64,000 nucleotides of DNA, from contig NZ_QFYR01000002.1 of assembly GCF_003254705.1 (NCBI RefSeq), positions 372,001 through 436,000 on the forward strand, given 5' to 3'. The translations under genes and the position numbers were made by a program. Source of the DNA: Phenylobacterium deserti. GTDB taxonomy: Bacteria > Pseudomonadota > Alphaproteobacteria > Caulobacterales > Caulobacteraceae. The notes under the pieces were generated by a model that saw only the letters and a program-made list of their open reading frames with translations, did no database searches and was not told the origin of the DNA. Of the stretch, positions 39,301-48,447 are shown in pieces; positions within the stretch are counted from its first letter, which is position 1, and each line of letters opens with the position of its first letter.

Positions 39301-42212
39301 AGAACAACATCAACGAGATGATCCGGAACCTGAAGGATCAGACGTTGAAGAACACCGAGCAGGACTGGCTGAAGACCAACCTGGCCCGGTTCACCCGGAT
39401 GCTGCAGGGCGAACGCGACCTGTCGACCGTGTCGAACCTGGTGCTCTCGGAACTGGCGCCGCTGATCAACGCCCAGCACGCCGTGTTCTATGTCTCGGAT
39501 CGTGACGAAGACAGCCAGACGGTCCTGAACCTGGCAGCGTCCTACGCCTTCAACAACCGCAAGCACCTGGCCAGCCAGTTCAAGCTGCGGGAAGGCTTGA
39601 TCGGCCAGTGCGCGTACGAGAAGTCGCGCATCCTGCTGACCAATGTGCCGAAGGACTACGTCCAGATCTCCTCCGGTCTCGGCGAGGCGTCTCCGGCCAA
39701 CATCATCGTGCTGCCGGCGCTGTTCGAAGGCGAGGTGAAGGCGGTCATCGAACTGGCCACGTTCGGCGAGTTCAACGAGACCCAGCAGCAGTTCCTCGAC
39801 CAGCTGATGGAATCCATCGGCATCGTGCTCAACACCATCGCCGCCAACATGCGGACGGAAGGCCTGTTGAAGCAGTCGCAGCTGCTGACCTCCGAACTGC
39901 AGGCCCAGCAGGAAGAGCTGAAGAAGACGAACGACCGGCTGGAACAGCAGGCCGCCAGCTTGCGTCAGTCGGAAGAGCTGCTCCGCGCCAAGCAGGAGGA
40001 GCTGCAGCAGACCAACGCCGAGCTCCAGGAGAAGGCGCACCTGCTGTCGATCCAGAACCAGCAGGTGGAAGCCAAGAACCGGGAAGTGGAACAGGCCAAG
40101 CTCGCCCTCGAAGAGAAGGCCGAGCAGCTGGCGCTGACCTCGAAGTACAAGTCCGAGTTCCTGGCGAACATGTCGCACGAGCTGCGCACGCCGCTGAACA
40201 GCCTGCTGATCCTGTCCAAGCTGCTGGCGGACAACGCCCAGGGCAACCTGACGGACAAGCAGGTCGAGTTCGCCCGCAACATCCACGACGCGGGCACCGA
40301 CCTCCTGGGTCTCATCAACGACATCCTCGACCTGTCGAAGATCGAGTCCGGGACGGTCACCCTGGATATCGGCGAGATGTCCTTCGCGTCCCTGCGCGAC
40401 CACGTCGATCGGACGTTCTCGCAGATCGCCGCGGACAAGAAGCTGGACTTCCAGGTCGAGCTGGATCCGGCGCTGCCGCGCTCGATGTACACCGACGACA
40501 AGCGGCTGCAGCAGATCATCAAGAACCTGCTGTCGAACGCCTTCAAGTTCACCGAGAAGGGCAGCGTGAAGCTGAAGGTCGCGCGGGTGCACGCCGGGTG
40601 GAACACCACCAACGACCACCTCAACACGGCGGGCCAGGTGCTGGCGCTGTCGGTCGAGGACACCGGCATCGGCATCCCCGAGGACAAGCAGCGGATCATC
40701 TTCGAGGCCTTCCAGCAGGCCGACGGCACCACCAGCCGCAAGTACGGCGGCACGGGCCTGGGTCTGTCGATCAGCCGCGAAATCACCCGCCTGCTCGGCG
40801 GCGAGCTGAAGGTGACCTCGATCCCGGGCAAGGGCTCGACCTTCACCCTGTTCCTGCCGCTGAACTTCAGCCCGGCCCAGGCGCCGACCAGCAGCCGCGC
40901 GCCGGCGATGCCGTCGCTGCCGCGTCCGATGCTGATGCCGTCGGCCTTCTCGGACGAGCCGGTGGAAGCAGTGGCGGACGATCGCGACACCATCCGGTCC
41001 GGCGACAGCGTCGTGCTGATCGTCGAGGACGACCCGCGGTTCGCCTCCATCCTGCTGAGCCTGGTTCACGAAAGCGGGTTCAAGGGCGTGGTGACAGGGG
41101 AGGGCGCGGCTGCGCCGTCGCTGGCCCGCCGCTTCGGCCCCGACGCGATCATGCTCGACATCGGCCTGCCGGACATGGACGGCCTGGCCCTGCTCGACCT
41201 GCTGAAGCGCACGCCCGAGACGCGGCACATCCCCGTGCACGTCATTTCGGCGGACGACCAGAAGGGGCTCGGCTTGTCGATCGGCGCCTTCGGCTTCACC
41301 CACAAGCCGGTGGAGCGCGAGGTGGTGGTCTCGACCCTGCAAGGCGTGAAGAGCTTTGTGGCCAAGGTCGAGCGCAAGATCGTCCTGGTCGGCAACGAAG
41401 GCGAGGCGGCGGACACCCTGCGCCAGTGCTTCACACAAGTCGAACTCGTGTCGGATCTCGCGGAGGTGCTCTCCCGGTCCAACGCCGAGCGGCCAGACGG
41501 CATCATGATCGAAGCCGCCGCCCAGCCGATCGGTGAAACTGTCGAGCTGCTCAAGCAGAGCGACGGCCGAATGGTGCCGGTGGTGGTCTACGCGCCCGAG
41601 GAGATGGACGGGGACGATGATCGCCGCCTGCGCCTGGCTATCTTCGGCGGCCTGGTCCGCATGGCCCGCACGCCGGACCAGCTGGTCGACCAGATGAGCC
41701 TGCTGCTGCACGAGCCGATGGAACGCCTGTCTGCCCCGGCCAAGGCCAAGCTGAACCAGAGCAAGCACGAGGACACCGTCCTCGCCGGCCGCAAGGTGGT
41801 GGTGATCGACGACGATATCCGCAATATCTTCTCGCTCGCCTCGGCGCTCGAGGAGTATGGAATCGAGCTCGCCTATGCTGAAAGCGGTCGGGCGGGTCTC
41901 GAGGTGCTCGACGCCAAGCCGGATGTGGACGTTGTTCTGGTGGACATCATGATGCCCGACATGGACGGCTACGAGACCATTCGCGAGATCCGTTCTCGCC
42001 CGGGTCTCACGGAGCTGCCGATCGTCGCCGTCACGGCCAAGGCCATGAAAGGCGACCGTCAGAAATGCATCCAGGCCGGCGCGTCGGACTATGTTTCCAA
42101 GCCGGTGGACATCGACCATCTCGTGTCCGTGCTGCGGGTCTCGATCCAACGTGCGGACGCGATGAAGCTGGCCAGCGACACGGTCGTCTCCTTGTTGCCG
42201 CAAGCGAGCTGA
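36348..42212 (+). CDS. Giant soluble hybrid histidine kinase with nine poly-HAMP repeats (group III/Nik1-like)
   Basis: About 1954 residues, no transmembrane segment. Two divergent HAMP-like segments precede nine tandem 92-residue units (residues 167-994), each holding two HAMP-like halves (around TEGKLGGQ and [11 protein letters not shown]). A GAF domain (about 1010-1165), a Gln/Glu-rich coiled coil, HisKA with His1277 (SHELRTP) and an HATPase with [11 protein letters not shown] follow. Three receiver-like domains end it: REC1 (Asp1604), a degenerate one (Glu1722 replaces Asp), and REC3 (Asp1866). The repeat-HAMP layout matches fungal osmosensor kinases. ATG 36348 is chosen for the GGGGG upstream; 36330 is possible. 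Cotranscribed with the next kinase. Confidence 0.9.
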   Translation: MPASAAASTKAAKSKTSSRASKPDVSLETAELLAALRAFRRGDFSVRLSRGLTGIGGEIAEAFNDVVELNDRMTKEFERLGETVGRQGKINHRARLPSAQGSWAASVDAVNTLIADMVHPTAEMARVIGAVAKGDLSQTMDLENEERPLRGEFLRIGKVVNTMVGQLGSFASEVTRVAREVGTEGKLGGQAQVKGVAGTWKDLTDNVNLMAANLTGQVRNIADVTTAVANGDLSKKITVDVKGEVLELKNTINTMVDQLNSFASEVTRVAREVGTEGKLGGQAQVKGVAGTWKDLTDNVNLMAANLTGQVRNIAEVTTAVARGDLSKKITVDVRGEILELKNTINTMVDQLNSFASEVTRVAREVGTEGKLGGQARVEGVTGAWKDLTDNVNFMAANLTGQVRNIAEVTTAVANGDLSKKITVDVKGEILELKNTINTMVDQLNAFASEVTRVAREVGTEGKLGGQANVKGVAGTWKDLTDNVNLMAANLTGQVRNIAEVTTAVAMGDLSKKITVDVRGEILELKNTINTMVDQLNAFSSEVTRVAREVGTEGKLGGQAQVKGVAGTWKDLTDNVNLMAANLTGQVRNIAEVTTAVANGDLSKKITVDVKGEILELKNTINTMVDQLNSFASEVTRVAREVGTEGKLGGQAQVKGVAGTWKDLTDNVNFMAANLTGQVRNIAEVTTAVAMGDLSKKITVDVRGEILELKNTINTMVDQLNAFASEVTRVAREVGTEGKLGGQAQVKGVAGTWKDLTDNVNLMAANLTGQVRNIADVTTAVAKGDLSKKITVDVRGEILELKNTINTMVDQLNSFASEVTRVAREVGTEGKLGGQAQVPGVAGTWKDLTDNVNMMAANLTGQVRNIADVVTAVAKGDLKRKLTLDAKGEIAALADTINGMIETLATFADQVTNVAREVGIEGKLGGQARVPGAAGLWRDLTDNVNAMAANLTTQVRAIAEVSTAVTKGDLTRSITVEASGEVEELKNNINEMIRNLKDQTLKNTEQDWLKTNLARFTRMLQGERDLSTVSNLVLSELAPLINAQHAVFYVSDRDEDSQTVLNLAASYAFNNRKHLASQFKLREGLIGQCAYEKSRILLTNVPKDYVQISSGLGEASPANIIVLPALFEGEVKAVIELATFGEFNETQQQFLDQLMESIGIVLNTIAANMRTEGLLKQSQLLTSELQAQQEELKKTNDRLEQQAASLRQSEELLRAKQEELQQTNAELQEKAHLLSIQNQQVEAKNREVEQAKLALEEKAEQLALTSKYKSEFLANMSHELRTPLNSLLILSKLLADNAQGNLTDKQVEFARNIHDAGTDLLGLINDILDLSKIESGTVTLDIGEMSFASLRDHVDRTFSQIAADKKLDFQVELDPALPRSMYTDDKRLQQIIKNLLSNAFKFTEKGSVKLKVARVHAGWNTTNDHLNTAGQVLALSVEDTGIGIPEDKQRIIFEAFQQADGTTSRKYGGTGLGLSISREITRLLGGELKVTSIPGKGSTFTLFLPLNFSPAQAPTSSRAPAMPSLPRPMLMPSAFSDEPVEAVADDRDTIRSGDSVVLIVEDDPRFASILLSLVHESGFKGVVTGEGAAAPSLARRFGPDAIMLDIGLPDMDGLALLDLLKRTPETRHIPVHVISADDQKGLGLSIGAFGFTHKPVEREVVVSTLQGVKSFVAKVERKIVLVGNEGEAADTLRQCFTQVELVSDLAEVLSRSNAERPDGIMIEAAAQPIGETVELLKQSDGRMVPVVVYAPEEMDGDDDRRLRLAIFGGLVRMARTPDQLVDQMSLLLHEPMERLSAPAKAKLNQSKHEDTVLAGRKVVVIDDDIRNIFSLASALEEYGIELAYAESGRAGLEVLDAKPDVDVVLVDIMMPDMDGYETIREIRSRPGLTELPIVAVTAKAMKGDRQKCIQAGASDYVSKPVDIDHLVSVLRVSIQRADAMKLASDTVVSLLPQAS
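36846..39329 (+). repeat. Nine tandem 276-bp coding repeats (poly-HAMP)
   Basis: Unit boundaries fall at 36846, 37122, 37398, 37674, 37950, 38226, 38502, 38778 and 39054. Units 1-7 are almost identical at the DNA level, differing in a few codons (for example NG, RG, MG or KG before DLSKK). Unit 8 diverges in its second half ([15 protein letters not shown]) and unit 9 throughout ([24 protein letters not shown]). Such identity suggests recent duplication or ongoing gene conversion, so copy number may vary between strains. Confidence 0.95.
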
Positions 42213-42213
42213 C

Positions 42214-44313
42214 GTGACCCGAGCTCAAAGCGCCAGTGCGTCCACCTGGACGCCGTCGCAGACGGCGGAGCCCGCGACTTCGGCTCCGCCAGATCTGTCG
42301 ACGCCGATCACGGCCCGCATCCTGATCGTCGATGACGATGAGCGGAATGCGTTCGCCGCGGTGCAGGCGCTGGAAGAGCTCGGCCATGAACTGGTGGTGG
42401 CGCGCTCGGGCGAGGAGGCGCTGCGGCGCCTACTCGTCGAAGAGTTCGCCGTCATCCTGCTCGACCTCCACATGCCCGGGATGGACGGGTACGAGACGGC
42501 GGCGCTGATCCGGACGCGCAAGCGGACGGCTCGCACCCCGATCGTCTTTGTCACGGCCATCTTCCGGGACGAGGCTCACGTCTTCCAGGCCTATTCGGCC
42601 GGGGCCGTGGACGTGGTGTTCAAGCCGGTGGACCCGTTCATCCTGAAGTCCAAGGTGAGCGTCCTCGTGGACCTCTACCTGAAGACCGAAGAGGTGAAGC
42701 GGCAGTCGGCCTACCAACAGTGGCTGCTGGACGAGCATGCTCGGGTGAAGGCCGAAAAGGCGCTGACCGAGCGGGCGTTGCGGCGGACGGAGGCGCGGCA
42801 GGAGGCGATCCTCCAGTCGCTGCCGATCGTCTTCACGTCGCGAAGCCTGGAGCCGCCGTTCGCGCCTCAGTTCGTGTCCGAAGCCATCGAGGAGATCACC
42901 GGATTTCCGGCGCATCGCTTCGTGGACGAGGCCGAGTTCGGCGTCGGCCGCATCCACCCGGACGACATCGACGCGGTGATCGACGCCTTCGCGGGCGCTG
43001 CGGAGACCGGCCGCTACTCGTGCGAGTTCCGCTGGCTGTGCGCCGACGGGCAGTACAGGGTTCTGCAGGACCAGGGCGTGCTGGCGCCCAGCATGGACGG
43101 GGAGCCGCGCGAGATCTTCGGCGTGATCCTCGACGCCACCGATCGCCGTATGCTCGAGGAGCAGCTGACCCACGCCCGCAAGATGGAGGCGGTGGGGCAG
43201 CTGACGGGCGGTGTAGCCCACGATTTCAACAACTTGCTGACTGTGGTGCTGGGCAACGTCGACATGCTCGCCCGCAAGCAAGAGGAAGAGGCCCGCAGAG
43301 CCCGTCGCATCGACGCCATCCGCCAGGCGGCCGAGCGCGGCCGCGACCTGACACGCCAACTGCTGGCCTTCTCGCGCCGGCAGCACCTGAGCCCGGTCAC
43401 CCTGGATGTGAACGCCCTGATCCGCGACTTCGCGCCGCTTGTGCGTCAGGCGGTGGGCGAGGCGGTGACGGTCGAACTGCTGCTGGCGGACGAGCCCTGC
43501 TGCGCCCACGTCGATCCCACGCAGCTTGAGACGGCGCTGCTCAACCTGGCGGTCAACGCGCGCGACGCGATGCCGGAAGGCGGGCTGCTGTCGATCCAGA
43601 CCGCGCGTGAAGCGGGTGACAAGGGCGAGCAGGTCGTGATCGCCGTCTCGGACACCGGCGTCGGCATGTCGCCCGATGTGCGCGAGCGCGTCTTCGAGCC
43701 GTTCTTCACGACCAAGGAAGTGGGTAAGGGCTCGGGCTTGGGCCTCAGCCAAGTTTACGGCTTCGTCCGGCAGTCCGAGGGCGAGGTCCGCCTGGAAAGC
43801 GCGCCGAACCATGGCACCAGCTTCCAACTGCGCCTGCCGGCCTCGGACGCGCCGGCCGAGGACGTCCGCCCGGAAGCGCGCCAGAAGACCATCGAGGGCG
43901 GCTCAGAGCGGATCCTGGTCGTGGAAGACGACGCGACCGTGCTGTCCCTGACGGTCGATATGCTCGGCGCCCTTGGCTACCAGGTGACCACCGCCACCAA
44001 CGCCGCCGAGGCGCTGGACGTGCTCAACTCGGCTGCGGAGATCGACCTGCTGTTCACCGACGTGGTGATGCCGGGCGGCGTGAGCGGCGTGAGCCTGGCC
44101 CGCACGGCGCGGGAGTTGCGTCCCGGACTGCAGATCCTGCTCACCTCGGGTTTCGTGGGCGAGGGCGCGGTGATCGAGAACGCCGAGTTCCCGCTGCTCG
44201 ACAAGCCGTACGAGACGGCGCTGCTGGCGGCCAAGCTGCGCAAGCTGCTGGATGGCGAAGGCGGCAAGAAGCGCCGCTCCGGCCGCGGCTCGTCGGTGGC
44301 GGCGGCCGAATAG
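42214..44313 (+). CDS. Hybrid sensor histidine kinase (REC-PAS-HisKA-HATPase-REC)
   Basis: A 699-residue soluble kinase. An N-terminal receiver ([10 protein letters not shown], phospho-Asp84 in [12 protein letters not shown]) leads into a coiled coil, a PAS domain (about 200-315), the H-box [11 protein letters not shown] with His336, an ATPase domain ([25 protein letters not shown]) and a C-terminal receiver with Asp616 ([11 protein letters not shown]). GTG at 42214 begins one base after the giant kinase's stop. An N-terminal receiver suggests that it takes phosphate from another kinase, plausibly the poly-HAMP protein, and relays it onward. No separate output regulator is encoded nearby. Confidence 0.92.
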   Translation: MTRAQSASASTWTPSQTAEPATSAPPDLSTPITARILIVDDDERNAFAAVQALEELGHELVVARSGEEALRRLLVEEFAVILLDLHMPGMDGYETAALIRTRKRTARTPIVFVTAIFRDEAHVFQAYSAGAVDVVFKPVDPFILKSKVSVLVDLYLKTEEVKRQSAYQQWLLDEHARVKAEKALTERALRRTEARQEAILQSLPIVFTSRSLEPPFAPQFVSEAIEEITGFPAHRFVDEAEFGVGRIHPDDIDAVIDAFAGAAETGRYSCEFRWLCADGQYRVLQDQGVLAPSMDGEPREIFGVILDATDRRMLEEQLTHARKMEAVGQLTGGVAHDFNNLLTVVLGNVDMLARKQEEEARRARRIDAIRQAAERGRDLTRQLLAFSRRQHLSPVTLDVNALIRDFAPLVRQAVGEAVTVELLLADEPCCAHVDPTQLETALLNLAVNARDAMPEGGLLSIQTAREAGDKGEQVVIAVSDTGVGMSPDVRERVFEPFFTTKEVGKGSGLGLSQVYGFVRQSEGEVRLESAPNHGTSFQLRLPASDAPAEDVRPEARQKTIEGGSERILVVEDDATVLSLTVDMLGALGYQVTTATNAAEALDVLNSAAEIDLLFTDVVMPGGVSGVSLARTARELRPGLQILLTSGFVGEGAVIENAEFPLLDKPYETALLAAKLRKLLDGEGGKKRRSGRGSSVAAAE

Positions 44314-44316
44314 GGG

Positions 44317-44592
44317 TCAGCGCTCGCTCTCGCGAGCGAGGGCGCGCAGTGCGGCCGCCAGGCGGCGCGCCCGTCCACGGTCCATGTCCGGCGATTGCGC
44401 GCCGCGAGTCAGAGCGACAGCCATGGCCTCAAGCTGTGCGGGACGGCCTTCCGGCGCGAAGGCTTGGGCGAGCAAGTTCGCTTCGCTGATCAGTTCAGCT
44501 CGGAGCTCAGCCGGGCAGGCTTGAAGCAGCGCTTCGTCGAAATCGACAATCTCTGCGTCTTCCTGAACTTGCGGTCGTACAGACCCGCTCAT
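44317..44592 (-). CDS. Hypothetical 91-residue protein
   Basis: I do not recognise it. It is a small, mostly helical soluble protein: an acidic first third (VQEDAEIVDFDEALLQAC), then PAELRAELISEANLLAQAF and an Arg/Ala-rich C-terminus. ATG 44592 has GGAGG five bases upstream, and an EcfG-type promoter ends 25 bp away, so it is probably a stress-induced gene. It converges on the hybrid kinase with only three bases between stops. It could be a small regulator of the kinases, but nothing shows this. Confidence 0.6.
   Translation of the reverse strand: MSGSVRPQVQEDAEIVDFDEALLQACPAELRAELISEANLLAQAFAPEGRPAQLEAMAVALTRGAQSPDMDRGRARRLAAALRALARESER
44320..44345. terminator. Possible bidirectional terminator hairpin at kinase/91-aa junction
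   Basis: GCGCTCGCTC-TCGC-GAGCGAGGGC forms a roughly 10-bp stem with one mismatch just past the kinase stop, inside the last codons of the convergent gene. There is no T-tract. Confidence 0.35.
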
Positions 44593-44616
44593 GGAGGCCT
44601 CCGGTTTGGCCTCCAC

Positions 44617-44641
44617 AACTGTCAGGTGAGAGTCAGGTTCC
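44617..44641 (-). promoter_or_regulatory. EcfG-type stress promoter of 91-residue gene
   Basis: Minus-strand GGAAC, 16 nt, AGTT. It overlaps the last codons of the aldose epimerase gene and would start a transcript about 18 nt before the ATG at 44592. Confidence 0.55.
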
Positions 44642-45709
44642 TAAGGCAAAGGCTTCCAGCCGAGCCTCGTAGGTGACTGACCCGCCGGGCGCCACGCGCG
44701 TCATCCCCGTCTGCGTTCCTTGCGGATAAAGCGGGCTGTAGGGATCGGCCAGGTTGAACTGCGGCTCCACCACGACGAACGCCTTGTCGGTCGGCGCATA
44801 GACTTGGATGGCATGCACCTCGGGCGAGGGGGAGGTGGCCCGGAAGCCGACGCCGGCGGCCGGATCGAGCACCTCGACCACAGCTTCACCGCCGGTGCGC
44901 TCCAGTTCGGTGAAGCAGTCGTCCAGATAAAGGTCGGCCAACGCGGCGCCTTGAGGGGCATTGAAGTCGTAGGGGCTGCCGACCGTGTCCAGCAAGCGGC
45001 CGGTGGGCAGCACTTCGTCGTAGTCGTTCACCTCCGCCCGCTTGGCGGCGGGGAGCCTCAGGCGAGCCTGGCGGCGGTCCTGGCTGGGAAGATTGAGGTA
45101 AGGGTGCCAGCCGATGCCCATGGGCAGGACTTCGTCCCCCCGGTTGTGCGCGTCGATCCGCAGGCTGAGGACGCCGCCGGCCAGCCGCCACTCGAACTCA
45201 AGCTCGGTCTCCGAGGGCCAGCGCCCGCCGAAGCTGCCCGCCTGCAGACGTCCACGGACTACGTCCTCACTGGGCTGCTCGAAGGGGATCTGAGCGTCGA
45301 GGATCAGCCCGTGCATCGAATACTGGGCCGCGCCGGGAGCCTTGCCGCCCCAGTTGCGCAGCAGGCGAACCGTGCGGCCATCGACTTCGGCTTCCGTCTC
45401 GCGCGAGCCTTCGAGGTTCCGGCCGGTGATCCGGTTGGCGTAGGGCACGAGGATCGCGCCGCCGAAGGTGAAGGCCTTGTTGCCCGCGAAGTCGTCGGGT
45501 CCGCCGTCGAGCTGGCCAGGCGCCTCCGCCAGGGGCGGCGCATGAATCAGCTCGAACAGTTCGCCCGAGGGCAGGCGCACCTTGGCCTGCAGCAGCATCA
45601 TGCCTCGGCCAGGAAGGACCACAGCTTCCAGGATGGCTGGCCCTTCGGCCGGCGCGTCGCTGGCGCGAAGAGTGACGGCGGGCATGCCGCCGATCAGGAG
45701 CTCGGCCAT
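44633..45709 (-). CDS. Aldose 1-epimerase family protein (galactose mutarotase-like)
   Basis: A 358-residue beta-sandwich enzyme. Recognisable parts are GGAILVPYANRITG, the substrate histidines in SMHGLI and GIGWHPYLNLP, and the C-terminal acidic position near VVEPQFNLADPY. The family interconverts anomers of galactose or glucose. GAGGAGG three bases before ATG 45709 is a strong ribosome site. It lies eight bases after the GH1 glycosidase gene, giving a two-gene operon that could release a sugar and mutarotate it for the galactonate pathway encoded next door. Confidence 0.85.
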   Translation of the reverse strand: MAELLIGGMPAVTLRASDAPAEGPAILEAVVLPGRGMMLLQAKVRLPSGELFELIHAPPLAEAPGQLDGGPDDFAGNKAFTFGGAILVPYANRITGRNLEGSRETEAEVDGRTVRLLRNWGGKAPGAAQYSMHGLILDAQIPFEQPSEDVVRGRLQAGSFGGRWPSETELEFEWRLAGGVLSLRIDAHNRGDEVLPMGIGWHPYLNLPSQDRRQARLRLPAAKRAEVNDYDEVLPTGRLLDTVGSPYDFNAPQGAALADLYLDDCFTELERTGGEAVVEVLDPAAGVGFRATSPSPEVHAIQVYAPTDKAFVVVEPQFNLADPYSPLYPQGTQTGMTRVAPGGSVTYEARLEAFALGT

Positions 45710-45717
45710 GGGCCTCC

Positions 45718-46998
45718 TCAGTTGCCGGTGGCGAGCTCCACGGCCCGCAGGCGTCGCGCGTCGGCTCTTTGCCGCTCGGCGGATCGCTCCTCGTACTCCG
45801 AGGGCAGCACGATGGGAACACTGAGGCAGACGCTTTGGGTGGGCAGCACCTCGCCCCAATCGGCGATCAGCTGCTTGTACGACTTGCCGACCGGGCGGAT
45901 ATCCCGGTTCAGGTCATAGAGCCCCACCGGGTGCACCCGGCCGTTGTTTTCCCGCAAGCCCGTGTCCCAGTCGATCTGGTCGGTGAGGGAGTACCAGGTG
46001 AAGCCGACCGTCGGCACGCCGTCGTTGCGCACGCGCAGGACGTTGGCCCACTCCTTCCAGAGCCAGTTCACCGCCTCGTCCCCGTTGGGCCCTTCGGCGA
46101 TGTTGGTCTCGGTGTGCATCACCGGCAGTCGGTAGCGGCTGTAGTACTGCCGGGTGATCTCCGAGTAGCCGAAGATCTCGCCAGAAGCCGCCGTGCGGCC
46201 GTCGGCGGCCACCCGGTGCTCGTTGGTCCAGTAGTAGTCGTTGCCCAGGATGCAGTGGTGGTGCAGCGAGTTGCCCAGGAAGAAGTGGTACTCGTCCCGG
46301 GTCATGCCGTTGTCCATCAGGTACTCGTACATCTCCGAGTCGACCCGATGGCCGTAGTTCAGGTCCAGCGACAGGAAGCGCTTGGAGTTCTCGATCTCCG
46401 CCGGCTTGATGGCCGCGGGGTTCTCGGCGTGGAAGTACTCCGAGGACTCGCTCTGGATGAAGATCGCGTCAGCGCGGACCTTCAGAATCTCCTGCATGGC
46501 GCGCACGTTCGCTTTGACGATGTGCTTGAGCGCCGTGACGAAGGTCTTGTCCGTCGTGCCCTGCTCGTTCCACCAGCCGTACTTGGCCGAGAACTGGGCG
46601 CAGATGAACATCTCGTTGACCGGGGTGTAGAGCTGCACCCAGGGGAAACGCCGGGCGAAGGCCGCCGCGTACCTGGCGAACACCTCCGGGAAGTCCGGGT
46701 TCTGGAAGTCGCCCAGCCAGTCGGGCACGCCGAAGTGGCACAGGTCGACGATCGGCACGATGTCTCGCCGCTTCAGCTCAGCGAAGGTGACGTCGGCGAA
46801 CTCCCAGTCGTACTTGTCTGCGGACAGCAGGCTGGTGTGCAGCGGCGGGCCGTAGCGCAGGAAGCGCAGGCCCATCTCTTCCAGCAGGTCGAAGTCCTTA
46901 CGCCAATGGCGATAGTGGCCGCAGGACTCCATCTGGTCCACGCGGACGCGGCCATTCTTGATCTTGGGGATGCTGTTTTCGATCCCCGTAGCGAACAT
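45718..46998 (-). CDS. GH1-family glycosidase
   Basis: A 426-residue (beta/alpha)8 hydrolase without a signal peptide. The acid/base is in LYTPVNEM (Glu129), the nucleophile in MHTETN (Glu297), and FTWYSLTDQIDWDTGL resembles the family's strand-8 region. The C-terminus has an Arg-rich extra helix. Being cytoplasmic and next to aldose epimerase and the galactonate operon, it may split an internal beta-galactoside or related glycoside, possibly the product of the neighbouring transferases during recycling. Substrate unproven. Confidence 0.85.
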   Translation of the reverse strand: MFATGIENSIPKIKNGRVRVDQMESCGHYRHWRKDFDLLEEMGLRFLRYGPPLHTSLLSADKYDWEFADVTFAELKRRDIVPIVDLCHFGVPDWLGDFQNPDFPEVFARYAAAFARRFPWVQLYTPVNEMFICAQFSAKYGWWNEQGTTDKTFVTALKHIVKANVRAMQEILKVRADAIFIQSESSEYFHAENPAAIKPAEIENSKRFLSLDLNYGHRVDSEMYEYLMDNGMTRDEYHFFLGNSLHHHCILGNDYYWTNEHRVAADGRTAASGEIFGYSEITRQYYSRYRLPVMHTETNIAEGPNGDEAVNWLWKEWANVLRVRNDGVPTVGFTWYSLTDQIDWDTGLRENNGRVHPVGLYDLNRDIRPVGKSYKQLIADWGEVLPTQSVCLSVPIVLPSEYEERSAERQRADARRLRAVELATGN

Positions 46999-47037
46999 GA
47001 AAGCGGAGATAGCGCGTCCTCCAAGCTGATCGCGCGC

Positions 47038-47071
47038 AAAAGCGCCCCTTGTCCGCTAGAACTCGGGGCGC
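47038..47071 (-). terminator. Terminator for the 79-residue gene
   Basis: On the minus strand GCGCCCC and GGGGCGC form a 7-bp stem across a 16-nt loop, followed by TTTT. It lies between the 79-residue gene and the GH1 start. Confidence 0.55.
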
Positions 47072-47129
47072 GCAGCTTGGTTCACGAGTTTTCCGTCGGC
47101 GGACCGACGGAGGGGAGGGAATCGAGGTC

Positions 47130-47369
47130 TTATTCCGCCGCGGCGGCGAGCGGCTGGCCGTTGATCTTGCGGCAGCGCGACAAGATCGCCAGGTGATCGG
47201 CGCCGGTGGTCACGTTGCGGACCCAAGCCTTATCGGCGTGAACGGCGAGAACCTCGAAGTGCGGAAACAGGTTGGGACCCGTGCGGACGAGGTCGCCCGC
47301 GTGGATCTCTTCTTCGTACCCGCGGTCGTGGTTGATCGAGAAGACGTCAGAGTAACTGGACAGCGACAT
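47130..47369 (-). CDS. Conserved small hypothetical protein (79 aa)
   Basis: A short soluble protein of unknown function. It begins with an acidic/aromatic segment (DVFSINHDRGYEEEIHAGD), followed by alternating hydrophobic strands (FEVLAVHADKAWVRNVTTG) and a basic CRKINGQPL end. The strand pattern suggests a small beta-barrel fold. ATG 47369 has AGGGG about ten bases upstream. It is divergent from the SMP-30 gene and stands alone behind its own terminator. No domain I can name. Confidence 0.6.
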   Translation of the reverse strand: MSLSSYSDVFSINHDRGYEEEIHAGDLVRTGPNLFPHFEVLAVHADKAWVRNVTTGADHLAILSRCRKINGQPLAAAAE

Positions 47370-47510
47370 TGTTGGGATCCCCTCCCGGATTCGTCGATGA
47401 ACATAGTAGACCCCGGAGTCTGAATGGAACCTAAGCGCCGGAGTCAGGATGTCGCAGGGCGGGCAGAACAGTGTTCGCCGCACCGATACACGATTCGAGG
47501 GAGTTAAGAG

Positions 47511-48371
47511 GTGTCGAGGTCGCCGGAGCCGCGGGTCGTGGCGCAACTATCTGACAGGCTTGGAGAAGGCCCACTTTGGGTTTCGTCGGAACGCCGGCTT
47601 TGGTGGTTCGACATCAAGGGGCGGAGGCTATCGTGGCATGAGCCCTCCACCGGTTCTCAGGGCTCGTTCGACCTTCCGGTGCGCGCAAGCGCCGCAGTCG
47701 TCCGTCAAGGCGGCGGCCTTGTGCTGGCGACGGAACGTGGCCTGGCCGCGTTCGACACCCGGTCAGGGGCCTTCGAGTTGGTGCAGCCGCACGCCTTCGA
47801 ACCCGGGTTCCGCACCAACGACGGCAAGATCGGTCCTGACGGGGCCTTCTGGTGGAGCATCATGGACGACGAGGGCGGGACCCGCCCGGGCGCCGTCTTC
47901 CGCACGACGCCCGAGTGGCGGACGGAGCGCGTCATCGAGGGCGTTCACATCGCCAACGCGACGGCTTGGACACCGAACGGCGAGCGGATGTTCCTGGCCG
48001 ACTCCAAGCACGGCGTGATCTTCGCCCACGACATGGCCGACCTGTCGCGCCGCACGACCTTTGTCGCGGCCGAGAACGGCTCGCCCGACGGCGCGGCCAT
48101 GGACGAGGAGGGTTTCCTGTGGACCGCTCACTGGGGCGGTTGGCGGGTCGTCCGCTATGCGCCGGACGGCTCAGTGGATCGCGTCGTACCCGTGCCCGTG
48201 GAGCAGCCGACCAGCTGCGCGTTCGGAGGCGAGGATCTCTGCACCCTGTTCGTCACCAGCGCCTGGGACGAGCTGACGCCTGAGGCCCGCCAAGCTCAGC
48301 CCTTGGCCGGCGCGCTGTTCGCTTTCGAACCGGGCGTTCGGGGCGATCCTCTGCCGACGTTCGCCGGGTGA
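47511..48371 (+). CDS. SMP-30/gluconolactonase family lactonase
   Basis: A 286-residue six-bladed beta-propeller. Hallmarks are the metal-binding Glu in LGEGPLW near the N-terminus, FRTNDGKIGPDGAFWW, TAWTPNGERMFLADS and NGSPDGAAMDEEGFLW. The family hydrolyses sugar lactones with a divalent metal. GTG at 47511 has GGAG seven bases upstream. It leads a plus-strand series with a sugar-acid dehydratase, dgoK and dgoA, so it likely opens galactono-lactone to galactonate. A galactose dehydrogenase is not found in the window. Confidence 0.88.
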   Translation: MSRSPEPRVVAQLSDRLGEGPLWVSSERRLWWFDIKGRRLSWHEPSTGSQGSFDLPVRASAAVVRQGGGLVLATERGLAAFDTRSGAFELVQPHAFEPGFRTNDGKIGPDGAFWWSIMDDEGGTRPGAVFRTTPEWRTERVIEGVHIANATAWTPNGERMFLADSKHGVIFAHDMADLSRRTTFVAAENGSPDGAAMDEEGFLWTAHWGGWRVVRYAPDGSVDRVVPVPVEQPTSCAFGGEDLCTLFVTSAWDELTPEARQAQPLAGALFAFEPGVRGDPLPTFAG

Positions 48372-48447
48372 CGGGCGACCTCTGAACCAGCCGGGTCGTC
48401 GCGGGTTAGGGTTGCCAGCATCGTCGAACATTCAGGGTAGGACGCGC

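Noticed and set aside
36846..39329. Regular repeats considered as a CRISPR array
   Set aside because: Units are 276 bp, coding, contiguous without unique spacers, and translate to HAMP modules.
36246..42203. Open antisense frame of about 1985 codons across the whole poly-HAMP kinase
   Set aside because: It mirrors the sense codons in high-GC DNA, has His/Val/Gly-rich low-complexity content that follows the repeats, and no ribosome site or domain. The sense frame has full kinase domains.
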